Below, in pieces: positions 1-12,100 of a stretch of DNA of 64,000 nucleotides. The notes beneath the pieces were generated by a model. The model was given only the letters and a program-made list of their open reading frames with translations, did not search any database and was not told where the DNA came from. Source of the stretch: Dromaius novaehollandiae (taxonomy: Eukaryota > Chordata > Aves > Casuariiformes > Dromaiidae); NCBI RefSeq assembly GCF_036370855.1, contig NC_088098.1:141008721-141072720 (forward strand), in the 5' to 3' direction. The translations under genes were made by a program, and so were the position numbers. The stretch's first letter is position 1. Every line of letters starts with the position of its first letter.

Positions 1-2840
1 AGAAATTAAGAGAGCAAAACACTTTTGACTGCATACTCTCCTACTCTGTGCAGTATTCCAGAGCAAGCAAGGATAGTATTTAATCAAAACTTAAATGCAA
101 GTGAAATTTTTTAAAATGTAAGTGAGCTCTTATAAATCAGAGGTTTACTTTGTGAAGCTAAAACGTAATTACCCAGAAGATCATGTCAAAAAATACCACG
201 AATGTGATCTCTGCTGTAGAATTCACACAGGAATCCCTCCCCCTTTGTGTTTTTTTGGTATGCATCAGCTAGGGACACTAATTTTTCTGAGAATTTACTG
301 AATTTAATAATTTACAGAAGCGGTTTATCTCAGGTGGACTCAGATTTCTATTCTTCTGTGTTTCTTCATTTTACATCAACACACAAATGTATGAACTTCT
401 TCTACAGCCTGCATAGTATGTCCTTCCACCGTCCTCTGGCTTCTGAGACAGCCCCGCAGTGCAATGCAAAATACATGGTAGGGTCAAAGTGCTGTCTTAG
501 CAGGATCTAGTGTATGCATTCATGTATTAGGACTTGAGGTAGAGTAAAAACTTAGTACCATGTAGTCTTAAAATGCTTAACCTGAGATGAAATAAATCAC
601 TTTCCTTCTTTGAAATCTGTCACAGACGAGTCTTCAGCTGCTGGGCTAGTGAGGGTTACTATTGCTAGACTAAAGATGTTCTTTCAGTCAGATTTACCAA
701 GATGTTAGTAATTTGCAAGCTTCCCTACTGCCATTTTGTATAAACCATATATAAACCATAAAACCTTACAAAAGGAAAGGGAAGTGTAATGCTTATGATA
801 TGAGGGTTAGCAAATCTTCAAAACCTTATCTGCTTTCATATGCTGAGATCTATATTTCAGAACAAAAAGAGACTGTGTAAAGCTGAGATATAACTGATGA
901 ATTTCTCATTGAAATGGATTGGCAAGCTTTTAATAGTAACAAATAAATTGAATTTTTATAAAAAAGGTCTGTGATTGTTAAGGGACAAAATCTCACTCCA
1001 GAGTCCTGGCATATTAAATTGAGCAGGCCAGCAATTTCAAAGTGTTCAAACACATAAAGCAGCTTTTGTAAGACATGCTTCACTGATGCCAAGTATCTTA
1101 TTTACTTCTATGTTAAGACTTCAGTGATTTTATATGGAGGGGAGGAGAAATGGGGCTGTCTACAGACTGTAATAACTCTCATACAGGAAGCAGACAAGTT
1201 TTATGAAAATTCTTTAATACTGCAGGTGGCCCAATCAATTATGTTGAAACTGCTTTGCATCTGTAAAATAATTAAGTTTTTTATGTAGGGTGTTATGTGT
1301 ACATTTTTGTAGAGCATAAAGCAACGTGGCAGTTTTGCATTGAAGGTGAGGCCTAGCCACGAAACAACTTTACTGAGGTGTTAAAAAATACTCTCTATGG
1401 AATGACAAACAAGCTGATCTGGAGGTTTCAGTTCTCTGTCTAGATTAATCCTACTATTTGAGATAGGTTATATATTTCTGTACTGTATTGTTCTATGCTG
1501 TATAAAGACATCTGGAGTCAAGTGAAATGGTCTTGTGTACCTCCATGATGTGTATGACCTGCTGATCTGCTTCTTTGTGTAGGCTGTGACTGTCTTTACC
1601 CTTCTGGTAATGTTGTTTCTGCCAGTTGAGATCCCTTGGGCCTGGACATCACAAATGATCTCAGCACCTGTGCTGGGCTCATGTTTGCTCTTGGCTCCCT
1701 TTATGCTGAAGGAAAAAGATCAGTGCCTCCAAAGGGCAAATCAGTTCTTGGGTGAGCTTAATTGTCCTTTCACTGTGCTTATATTTCTCTAAGCATAACT
1801 GAGCATAAGTACGCTTCTGACTTAGGCCCCTCAGAGAGGTGTACAGATCAGAGGGCCCAGGTTTTCAAGGGATTTAATTGTAGTCATGGTGACTTGAGAT
1901 GTAGTTAGGCATCCGGAGGGATTTTCAAGAATGCTGAAAAACTGCTTCACAGGAGGCGTTCGTCTGTACGATGTCTTTTATGACCAATTATGCTTAAAAA
2001 TTTGACCTGCTTGCTATAAAAAACTTCATTTATTTGTAGTTGTTTCTGGAAATAGGTGATTTGTCTGTACACAGCTGTAAAAACAGCTCTAAGAGAGTCT
2101 GTAGTCTATCATGGGTACATTGGCTTAATTACCTTCTTGATTGTAGTATATACTTAGAGATGGAAAGATAGTGTCTTTGAGAAAGATCTAGTGATAGTAA
2201 AGTCATTGACTCTATTTCAGTTGCACATCAGAGGGCACAAAAGTAAATAATTTGTCTGAAAGGAACCCTGGATGGTTAATAAAGCCCCTTCTCAAGTTAC
2301 AAATTGTCTGTCTTTGGGAAGCTGAGGAGAGAAAAGGTATTTCTCTTGAATTTTTAAATCAAAGTAATATCTTCAATATTTTGACTGTTTTATCATGTAT
2401 GTACCATTCCTTAATGTCTCCTTATAAATGTTCAATTTTGCACATTGAGAGCATTTTTGGAGTTGCCCCAAGGCAACCAAAGCTTTTGATAGTGAGATCT
2501 TCGCCTTATCATAAGTATCCCAGAAAAGCAAGAAGTCTTTTAAACTCAGAAGTCAGGTTATATTGGGATATGCACAAGAATAATTAACTTTGTATACACA
2601 GAATATTCTAAATGACTAGATCAGTCTGAATATAAATCAGAAAGGGTTTATAACTAACTCTCCCCACCATCCACTTCTTCCACCTTTCTGCTTCCAAGGA
2701 GCTGTCTGGATTGCTGCACAGTCCCCTCTGATCCCTAGGAAACTTCTTTTTGTCAGACATAGGCTGTGCAGAGAAGGGCCCTCTTGATGGGACTGCATCA
2801 GTAGTAATACGTCATTTGGCCTACACAGCCTTGATGTGTT
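1..2840. other. AT-rich noncoding stretch, no gene seen
   Basis: No gene, RNA or recognisable repeat was found. The longest open frame is 111 codons on the plus strand (2252-2587). It has no domain, is rich in Leu/Ser/Ile and has the composition of translated random AT-rich DNA. Most likely intron or intergenic DNA. Confidence 0.6.
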
Positions 2841-2865
2841 CAACCTTTTTGCTCTCTACCCTCAG

Positions 2866-2982
2866 CAGGAGCAGTTGCTTGCCAGAAAAGGAAGAATTTC
2901 CCCTATTCCAGCCCCCTCCCTCCTGAAGGATCCATTTGACCCTGTCATAATTCCTAAAGGAAGACAACAAGCAAAATGCTAA
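2866..2982 (+). other. Candidate terminal exon (37-38 codons), unrecognised
   Basis: A pyrimidine-rich tract (about 2847-2863) runs into CTCAG and CAGCAG, giving two tandem AG acceptors at 2865 and 2868. From there a frame reads 37 codons (E-Q-L-L-A-R-K-G ... D-P-F-D-P-V-I-I-P-K) to TAA at 2980-2982. An ATTAAA lies downstream at 3043-3048. Local GC content is higher than in the flanks and the composition (Pro, Lys, Asp) is protein-like. The same frame is open upstream for about 30 more codons, so the acceptor may not be real. No protein family was recognised. It could equally be a chance ORF or part of an old repeat. Confidence 0.15.
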
Positions 2983-2999
2983 CAAAACAAATAAGTCAT

Positions 3000-5900
3000 A
3001 ATTATTTTAATGTTCATATTTATCAGATTCATTTTTCAATCTTATTAAAATGAAACATTTTGCTTTTGCAAATTGAAATGAAACTTCATATCACTGGAGG
3101 TAAATAATGCAAGTTAATTAACCACAAAATTTGTACTAAGGCACTAGCATTCCCATGTCAGTCATCAATAAAAAACCCTGCATATTTCAAAGGAAAAAAC
3201 AGAAAAAAAAGTCCAACGAAAAAATCCCCAAATAAAAGCTCTCTTGGTGCAGATGAAATGAAATTCTATAGTTATCACTAACATTAGGAGAAATCCCACC
3301 TAGCACATTAACTTTTTGTATATGTAAGTCAACAGCAGTTTCTCCCTTAATTAAAGTAGATATTGCAAAAGATTTGTCCCTCATTTCTCATTTATTCTTT
3401 TTATCCTATTCCATGTCTCTTCTGCTGAAGTACGGTGATTAATACAGCTACAGAAGTTTTGCCAGCATGGTTTCTTAGATCTTCTAATAACCCTCTGAGC
3501 CTGAATATGCTTTCCTTTTATAATGTATCAAATCCTGAAGTTTTAATAAATGTCTTGCCTTATTCAAAGCCTTTCTCCTTTCCTGAAATGCTGTACAACA
3601 CTTTTCTACCAGAGCTCTAGAAGGTTGCTTTTTTCCTATATGGTACAGAAAGAGTAGTTGATATATATACACACCACAAATTCCCCTTACAATCAGTTTC
3701 AGGAAACACAAATCCTTCCAAAAACAGAAGAAAAGAATAGCCAACCTGGAAAAAAAAAAAACAACCCTTCCTCCTCAAAGCATTTTATTTATTTGTTTCA
3801 TTTGTATTTTATTTATATTTATCAGTGGGTAGTACAAAAGAGGAGGGAAAGCATTCCATCAGAATCACGTTCTAATTTTTATCTTATGCATTTAAGATTA
3901 TGCTGGCCTTACAAAAAGTGGTGCTTAACTACGGAAGTACTTCCAGTAGACTGAGAATTAGAAGCATCTTAGAAATGTAATACAAATGCATTAAAAGTAA
4001 ACTATCATTTTCTTCTTGTTTTTTCCCCTTGTGTCTTCTTCACTGAACTGTGTACAACTTGTTTAATTTCTGATACCTACAGTGTGGTTGTCTACACTGT
4101 TAATCAATAGGAAAAAATATGCCATATCTATAGCATAACTCATCCCAAACACCTTAAATAGATCATTAAATAGATCAGACACATAAAAGTGCCAGTCTAT
4201 TTCCCCTGAAATCTCCTGTGCAGGAATTCTAATTTGATTAGCTCAGGTATAAAACTAGATGAGATAAATTCCATTCTCTGCCAACTGCTGCAGAAGTTTC
4301 ATACCTTCCCTCCTTCTCAAGCCTCCTTTGTTCCTTCAGAGACCTTCTTCTCCTCAACCACTTAGCTTTCCCTGGGTTATTATGACTCTAGTTACCTCTC
4401 CGGAGGGAATCAAATTCCTGTTAAAAGTTTCAGATCCATTTTTTTTTCTCCTCCAATATTTCTTCCGTCTTCTTTGTTTCTTGGAGTATGGAATGTGCTT
4501 TCTATATTGATGCCTGAAGCTTGCCTCATCAGATCAATCTTCTGTTCCTGGCATGTTACAGAGATGGTTTTCCCCAAAGGTTTTAGTAAGCTTTTCTTAA
4601 TCAATATTCCCTCATTCTTTTCCTTAACCAGCTAGCTGCTGTCAATATTATGTATGTTTTTCAAGTCACCCTATAACAAAGAAATCACTTTCTACCTCAG
4701 CCCTAGGTTTCACTCTTTTTTTTAATGAATATTTCAGCCCCCAGAACACTGGTGCTGTCTCCCATGCAACCCTTAGATATGTCTGTAATATTCCACAAAA
4801 CCAGATGTTGTCTACATTCAATGTCTTCCCTAAAACACTTCTTAGCTAAAGTTTCTGATAGATTTGGCAATGGTTAAACTAAGTGATAGGATGTAATTTC
4901 AGACAACTGTAGATGTTTACATCTAAGCTAGTACCCTAAACTCTCATTATCATCAATGGAGAGAAATGTTTACAATGTGATTCATCTGATCTGGTTTTGG
5001 CATCTGCTATAGGATAAAATGAATTGTGTCCTAAGAGTTCCTTTTTCTCTTTTTTTTAACTGAAAAAGGATCTTGAGTGACCAGTTCAGCTACAGGTGCA
5101 CAGGTGAAGTTCTTCCTTATCCAATTAGAGCCACAGAAGTAACTCCTTTTCTATCCCAGTGTCTCAAATTCTGCTGCAAGACATTCACCCTCTCATTTCT
5201 CCAGAATAATACTGAAATGATTCTATGTCTTTTCATGCTTTACAAAGAAAAACTCTTAGGAATCAGTCTATCATGAGTTAGTATGCCTTGTCAGGGTTAT
5301 CTCTACTTATAGAGAGTAAATGAAAGAGGAAGGTGCAGAAGAGACAAAAGATAGTAATAAGAAACTACTATTGAGAGATTTTGTGTATTTGAGACACCTT
5401 TTTCCAATATTAAATACAAGTTATAAATAAAAAGAATGAGTCATTACTACTGAAAGTGATCAAATCACACACTAGCCTCATCATGTATACTTAGGTTACA
5501 CTTTATCCTAATCTGGTTAGTAGTTTTCTAAATAATAACAAATTACGACTGCAGAATTTTTCATACAACAGCATGGAGCCCCACAGTTCATGGAGAGAAA
5601 TATTAAATTTGCCATAATCAGGGGATTATAATATTCCTCTAACTCTCTGTTAGAGAGATTTTCATACAATTAGCTTCAGCATCTTTCTCCACTCCAAGAG
5701 TTATAAATTCCTGATAAAAGAGGAAAAACTGATGCATCCAACCACTAATAACAAATGTGTATTTTTTTGTTGTTGTTGTTTTCATATAACCTAGTCATTC
5801 AGGTACTAAAAAGAAAAGGAGAGTGGCTTTGACAGGAAGACTTCAGTTTGTCAATAATCTGTATTTTACACTGAAATGAAGTTGTGAAAAGAAGCTCAGC

Positions 5901-8580
5901 AAAACATGTTAATCCTATTGCTTGAAAGATTCAGCCAAATGTCTTTAAAGAAGAATAAATAACCTAAAACCTAGATTCCAGTCATTTCCACGTACAGGTT
6001 GACAAAGAGGAAGGCAAGATGCAGAATAGAATGCTAGATTTTGAAAGCGAAGTAAGAAGGCACTTCCAGAGCTCAAATGGAAGGTATTAGCTAGTCACTT
6101 GTGTGAGAAAATTACACAGATGGATCAACTTATTGTACATTACATTGCTGAATCTAGCCATAATCTTCATGCTTTCTAGGATAATGATCTCCTGTTTAAT
6201 GAACCCACTAAAAGACCAACAGCTCAAAAACCCAAGATCTGTGAGAAAGGAAGAAGCTGTTATATTTGACACAGAAGGCTGTCTTAGACTGGCTGACTAG
6301 AGGCTCAAAAGGGAGTGCTCACATCTACCCAAGGGAAAGCAAATAGTCTGTTAGCTAATAGATTGCCAAAATTACCAGGGAAGTATTTCATCCATATTTA
6401 TTATTATCCAAACATTACCTCCCTTAATTAGCTCTTGTTGAATCTGATTAGATAAGCTAAACCTGAGTTTTCTTTGTTTTGATAAACTACTCATTTTTTG
6501 TCATTTATTTGGTTGATTGTACTGTTTGACCAGATCTATAATGCTCTGTCAGGTCACTTCTGGTGATTTAACTGTTTTATTGTTACAGATACACAGACAA
6601 ATTGACAGGCAAAAATTAACAAGCTTTATACAAAGTCTCTTTGTTTATTTCTTTGTTAATAACTATGGCCTCAGTCCTGGAGAAACCATACATATTAACA
6701 TATAAGCCTGGTATTCTGAGCTTGATAATGGACTGGGCAAAAATTAGTATTAATAGTCAGATGGTGCAGTACTTATTCGCTAACTGTGATGCAGTAATAA
6801 ATACAATAAAAACTTTCATATCTGAGAAATCACACTAAGCCTTCTATGGTCAATTGACAAATACGGGAACTTTTTGATGAACTTTCACTGGACCTCTTCT
6901 AGACAGGTCCAGCACATTAAGGTCCAACATCACACAAAGTGACATGAATCCCACCTTAATGGTGAAAACGATAAAACATTGTTGTATTTCTTTTCTGAGC
7001 TCAGTTACATCTTTCAAGATACTTCTAAGCTAAGAACTCCAGAACAGAATAAAACATAGAATACAGATTTTGATTGCTGTAATGCCATTCAGAGAAGGAA
7101 TTTACTCTGATTTGTTTCTCCAAGATATTCACCTTTAATGCATCCAAGGACTATCATTTCTCTTGGTTAGAACATTTCCTCTATGTTTTGTGTTCCACCA
7201 ATCTTCTATTAAGAACCTTAAACAAATTGATTTTACTGTATTCCAGTGCAAAATGAACTATTGTCTACAATTCAGAAGCACCATATAAATGATGCTAGGT
7301 GTCTACCTGAAAATTCTAAATTACACTATGGAAATGTCTATTTGATGTGATCCATCTGGCCGCATCTTCCCACTGATTTTAAATTGAATCTGGACTTCTA
7401 CCAGCATAGTTAGATATCTGCATCATGGATGTCTAAATCTGAGGCCCTCTATTGATGTCTGGCCTTCCATTTATCTCCATTAACATTTCAAAAGAGTAAT
7501 CTTTAATTGGAGCTAGACATTTAGTTGATATTGAAACCTTCTGCAAGACTGCAATGTTAACAAAATGCCTGGATCTATTTCAGAGTCACTTATCACCTCT
7601 GCCTTGGTTCCTGAGCTTGACAGAGCATTGAGGAGCTCAGGCTTCTGGGTACATCTCTTTGAAAGTTCTCATAATGGGAGGATGGGAAGCTTAACAGCTT
7701 TCAGATCTCCAGTTTGTAGCTTCACATCCAGCACAGCCGCAGCTGCTGTTTGGGTTCTTGGTTCTGAGACAGTCAGTAGTTCCTTGGAATCAGGCAGGTA
7801 GTGGCAATTAAATTTTTCTAGAAGCTTTGAAATATTTTGACTTCATTCTCAATCAGAATCAAATTACATTACAAAGATTGAATTTTTAGTCCTTTTAAAC
7901 ACAGAATTGCTGTTCCTGTTAAATTCTGTTTAAAATGCAAGTTGTTCAAATTAGCTTACTTTAGTAAATGATCAAGTATGTTTGTATAACTAATGTATGC
8001 TCTTCTTTTCTGCTTCTCCTCCAAAACACATTTATACAGAATTTACCAGCAAATATTTTATCATCTATTTCAAAATTATTGAGAAAGATATCAACCCGGT
8101 TGGTTTTCAATATGAACATGAGCAAAAAATATGTCTGTGCAGGATCATACTAAATGCTTTCAAAACACAATAATTTCCAAATCAATGCATGTGATCTACC
8201 ATTAAAATAGATTTTTTAATACATTTATTCTAGGCTATATTGATTTTGTGTAATAATGTTCTTGTTTTCAAAAATTTCAGGCTGGACTCAGTGTGATGAC
8301 TTACTTAGAGAATTAATTCTATTATGGCAATACCATTGTGTATGCCAGTCTTCACACTGTGGTAAGAGCTGTGGAACTTAAGTTATATGCATTAAATTCA
8401 AGTTCGTCACTTAGTTATAACAGCAGCGTAGCGTATCAAGGCTGTGCCTATGTGTCCACCAATGGCACTTAAGCCATTAATTGCTCCTCCAGGAACTCCT
8501 CAGCTAGTTATCTCCATAGACGAGATGATGAACTGACTTGAAGCTAGGTGACTGACTGAACTCCAGGCCACCTTCACAAA
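3000..8580. other. AT-rich noncoding stretch, no gene seen
   Basis: Only short open frames on both strands (98 codons at most), none recognisable. A small TTG microsatellite lies at 5767-5781. No tRNA, rRNA or clear transposon was found. Probably intronic or intergenic. Confidence 0.55.
5767..5781. repeat. (TTG)n microsatellite
   Basis: A run of T merges into four to five TTG units and ends in another T run. Confidence 0.7.
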
Positions 8581-8589
8581 AAAGTATTT

Positions 8590-9156
8590 GACTAATTGGT
8601 GCGGGTGCCCTCCCAGTGGGAATTTCAGACTGTCTGGAAGACTTCTCTTAGGCAGCTCCTGCTGTGCCGAGATGGAGCAGTATGCTTAAAGGTGTTAATA
8701 TTCTGGGTGAAGAATTGGGCCCTTATGAGTCCCCTAATAATATGCTGCAAATTGAGCAAATTGTGCATAGATAAAACATTGATAAATGGTCAGAAGAAAC
8801 TGTTCCTGCAGATGCAAAAATTGTCATGTAGGACCATTTTTTGTACTTTGCTAAGATTATTAGGAGATGTATGGTTGTGTAGTTTAAGATAATGAACAGT
8901 TATGGATCATGCATGATCTGGAGTAGTAGTACTTGGATTTTAAGGCTTGAGCAGAAAAGTGATAGGAAAAGTTTCACCCTATCCAGCTGAAGATGATGTT
9001 GCAAGGACCCTGGCAGCAGAAATTCCTGTCACCATCCAGACAATGACTGACCATCCTGTTCAAGAGATCAGATTTTCCATGTGAGTCTTACCCTATGCCA
9101 AGATCCCAATAAATGAGTTGTTTTAACAAACTCTGTCTGTGACTGTCTGTCCAACA
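8590..9156 (+). repeat. Possible decayed LTR 3' part (poly(A) signal, U5-like end)
   Basis: This block is more GC-rich than its surroundings and ends in an LTR-like way: CCCAATAAATGAG (AATAAA at about 9109), then about 45 bases, then a TGTCTGTCCAACA terminus ending in CA at 9156. That matches the R/U5 layout of avian retroviral LTRs. The 5' boundary could not be found. A four-base TCAA follows the end at 9157-9160 and also occurs at 8182-8185 before a TG, but a match that short over so many candidate starts is weak. It could instead be the 3' end of an old retrogene or a chance arrangement. Confidence 0.25.
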
Positions 9157-9160
9157 TCAA

Positions 9161-12100
9161 TCTCATCCAAAAAAGCAAAATCACATTTGCTTCTCCAGAT
9201 TTATTTTAAATAATCTATGTATACATACATATTCATTAATATATACATGCATAAACATTAACAGTACATCAACACTCCTTAATTACTTGCTGATTCCAGC
9301 CCTTAGCCTTTCCTGGCATTTGTCCAGGACTTTTGTTAGAGTAAGTGGCTCATAGTTATTCAGATCAGCCTATTCATCCTTCTTAAAAATACTAACATGA
9401 AACACATTTTTTCAAATTTGAACTCTCCAAGAATCTCCTGATTTGTAAAGTATCATCTTCTAATGGTTCAGGGAGCTCCTCTGATACTCCTTGACTACAC
9501 AGAACAACATAGAAGTTGTACATTTATGCCACACTGTTTCTATATTAAGTCTGGTTTCTGTTTACCATGGGGTCAAAGGAAAGGTTTCTCTGGGGGTTTC
9601 ATAAGCATTTTCAGGCATGAAATTATAATTTTGTTCTGTGTTTTTACCATATTTAAAAGAGTGATGTCCTGGTTGATATCTCGGCTCTTTTGTGTATGAA
9701 TAAGTTATGATAATAATGAAAATATTTTGGGAGAAGATTAAAAATGAACTAAAAATCCCTATATCTTGTTAGCTGAGTACAAATCTAAGCCTAGGAATGT
9801 TCCTAAAAGTAAAACACTCTTGCTAATAAAAACTAAAGAAATACTTCTTAAGTAATTACGCAGAATAACAAACAATAAAAGGTTTTTATATTTGGGCTAA
9901 AATCAAAATGAAGCATATTTAAAGGATTTTTTTTAATGAAAGGGAGAGGGGAACTCAAAAGCAGTAAGAATACATCAAAACAAACTCTTTTGTGGCATTC
10001 AGTTATTATTAAAAACTATTCAGCCTTCTAAATTTGAATCTCATAATCATGAAAGGCGATAAGATGCTGCTTCTCTTGAGGCTGTAGGAGCAGAAATCTG
10101 AATGAGTATCATAGAAATTAATAAACTTAAACCAGAGAAGTAATCAATGTAATTTCTATTCAGATTGGAAATCTCTCTGGCAACTGGGGAATACTTGTGC
10201 AGGTTTGGCACGTATATGTAGTTCCCTAAAAAGCTGTATATTACAAATGAGAAAAGTAGCAAGCAAACCAGCAACACTTCTGAATTCCTTTTCCCTACAT
10301 TGTGTACTCAAAACAATGAAAGCAGACCCTCTTTGCTGTTACTAGGTTCCATCTAAACCAGCAACATTCTCAAAATCCTGAGAGAATAGCATTGCAGCTC
10401 ACTATGAAGATCAACAGTCTTGGGCCATGCTGACTACAGAGGGCAGAAAGTTTAAAAGTTTGTAAGCTTTTCACCAAAATTGACATACTCTAATCAATTG
10501 CAACAATTTGGTGCTGAACAATTCTTAACCCCAAAGAAAACTGTCTCATCAGTCTATAGATGTAGCAGTTTATAGTGAAAATGGGAATGGCATAACATTA
10601 ACTCTATTGTCCAGAAACCGATTCCCACTTTTCACTCTTCTGCTGTAATGTAGATCATACTAATTAATCCCAAATCCATGTAGGACAATTCCCACATCAT
10701 GGAAATTGTTCATGCATCTGTCCCGTTTTGTGTATGGACAAACTTGTTTAGCAGATTATCCTAGTTATTGAGTAGTAATTCACTATGTGGGTTTCAAATT
10801 TAGATCTCATTAAAATAGGACCTCTACCTGGAGAAAAACGACAGTCACTATACTTGAATGTGTCTTTCTAAAAAGACTTTTACCTTACCCCTGTACAGAG
10901 ACAGTGAATGATGATGCAGACGCAGACAGTAAGAAGGATTGATAAGGGAGTTTTAGGCAGATCTAGCTAACATGACACTATGCGATAGAGAATATATTAA
11001 TTGCAAATGGATAACTTACTAGAGGATCTTCCAATAAACATAGCTCGCCATAAACAGCCAACTCACAGATGAAGAAGGAGGAGGATGAATTAGAGGAAGA
11101 AGTGTATTCATTTCCTTGTAAAATGAATTATAGAGATCTAGGGTGTATATCAGAAGAAATGTGTGATGTGTATGACAGAATTCTAGAGAATAATAAAATA
11201 CAGATTTATCAGAATTAAATAATTGTTTCTCTCTCCAGCACCTGGGATTGTTTTGTGTAGTATTTTATTGCTTTTCTGAAGGGAATAGTAAAATTTACTC
11301 TGTTTCAGTGTAGTCACTGCATGTATGTATACTGGGAATGGACTACAAAGGAGAATCTTTGTAGTCTTTGAGTTTCGCCACACCTCAAATTCTTTGGCCT
11401 TTCTCAAGATCAGGGAGGACCTAGCGATTCAATCATTCAATCCTGTAGAATATTATATGCCCAAAGGCAGTTAGGTAAAATAGATTAACTTCATTATTTT
11501 CCCTATATTAATAAACAGGTTTTTCTCCACCTGTCTCTCTGAAGAACCAAACTGAAATTAGGATAGATTTATTTTAGACAACTAAGCAGGAAAATTACAC
11601 TCAAAAAACTGCAAAATTAAATGTTGCAAAATCACACAAACAGATAAAAAATATAGTTGCTATGAAAACCATGCACATTTCCTACAAATATAAAGGCAAG
11701 CAATGTAACATTATATAGTGATAGCAATACTGAATATGCACTTCATGGTTGTGTTTTGTTTGCTCTGTTAATCACTCCTTTTGAATATTAGATTTTGAAC
11801 ATGCAAATTCCAAGTAACATCGCCCTAGCATAGAGCTTTTTATACAAAGAAAATACTGAATTTGTTTGAATGCTTGCCTCTCACATCAGGGAGAAGAAAG
11901 CCTTTGTAGTCCGTTCTTCATACTTATAAAGAAGATTAGGTGTTTCTGTAATGCTTTGCATTAACACATCCTTGGAGAAAAAAGATCATAGTGATTTGAA
12001 TATTAAAAGAATCTTATTTAAAAGAATGTTATGTTAAGTATTAACAAACAAGTTAGAGCAGATGATAGGTAATAACCGTAATGACCCAGCAGTTCTATAT

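Noticed and set aside
2252..2587. 111-codon plus-strand open frame
   Set aside because: No domain, AT-driven amino acid composition and no splice or promoter context; expected by chance in 64 kb.
8186..9156. Full LTR from 8186 to 9156 with TCAA duplication
   Set aside because: The 5' 400 bp has host-like composition, the ends do not form an inverted repeat, and a 4-base match is expected by chance among many TG starts.
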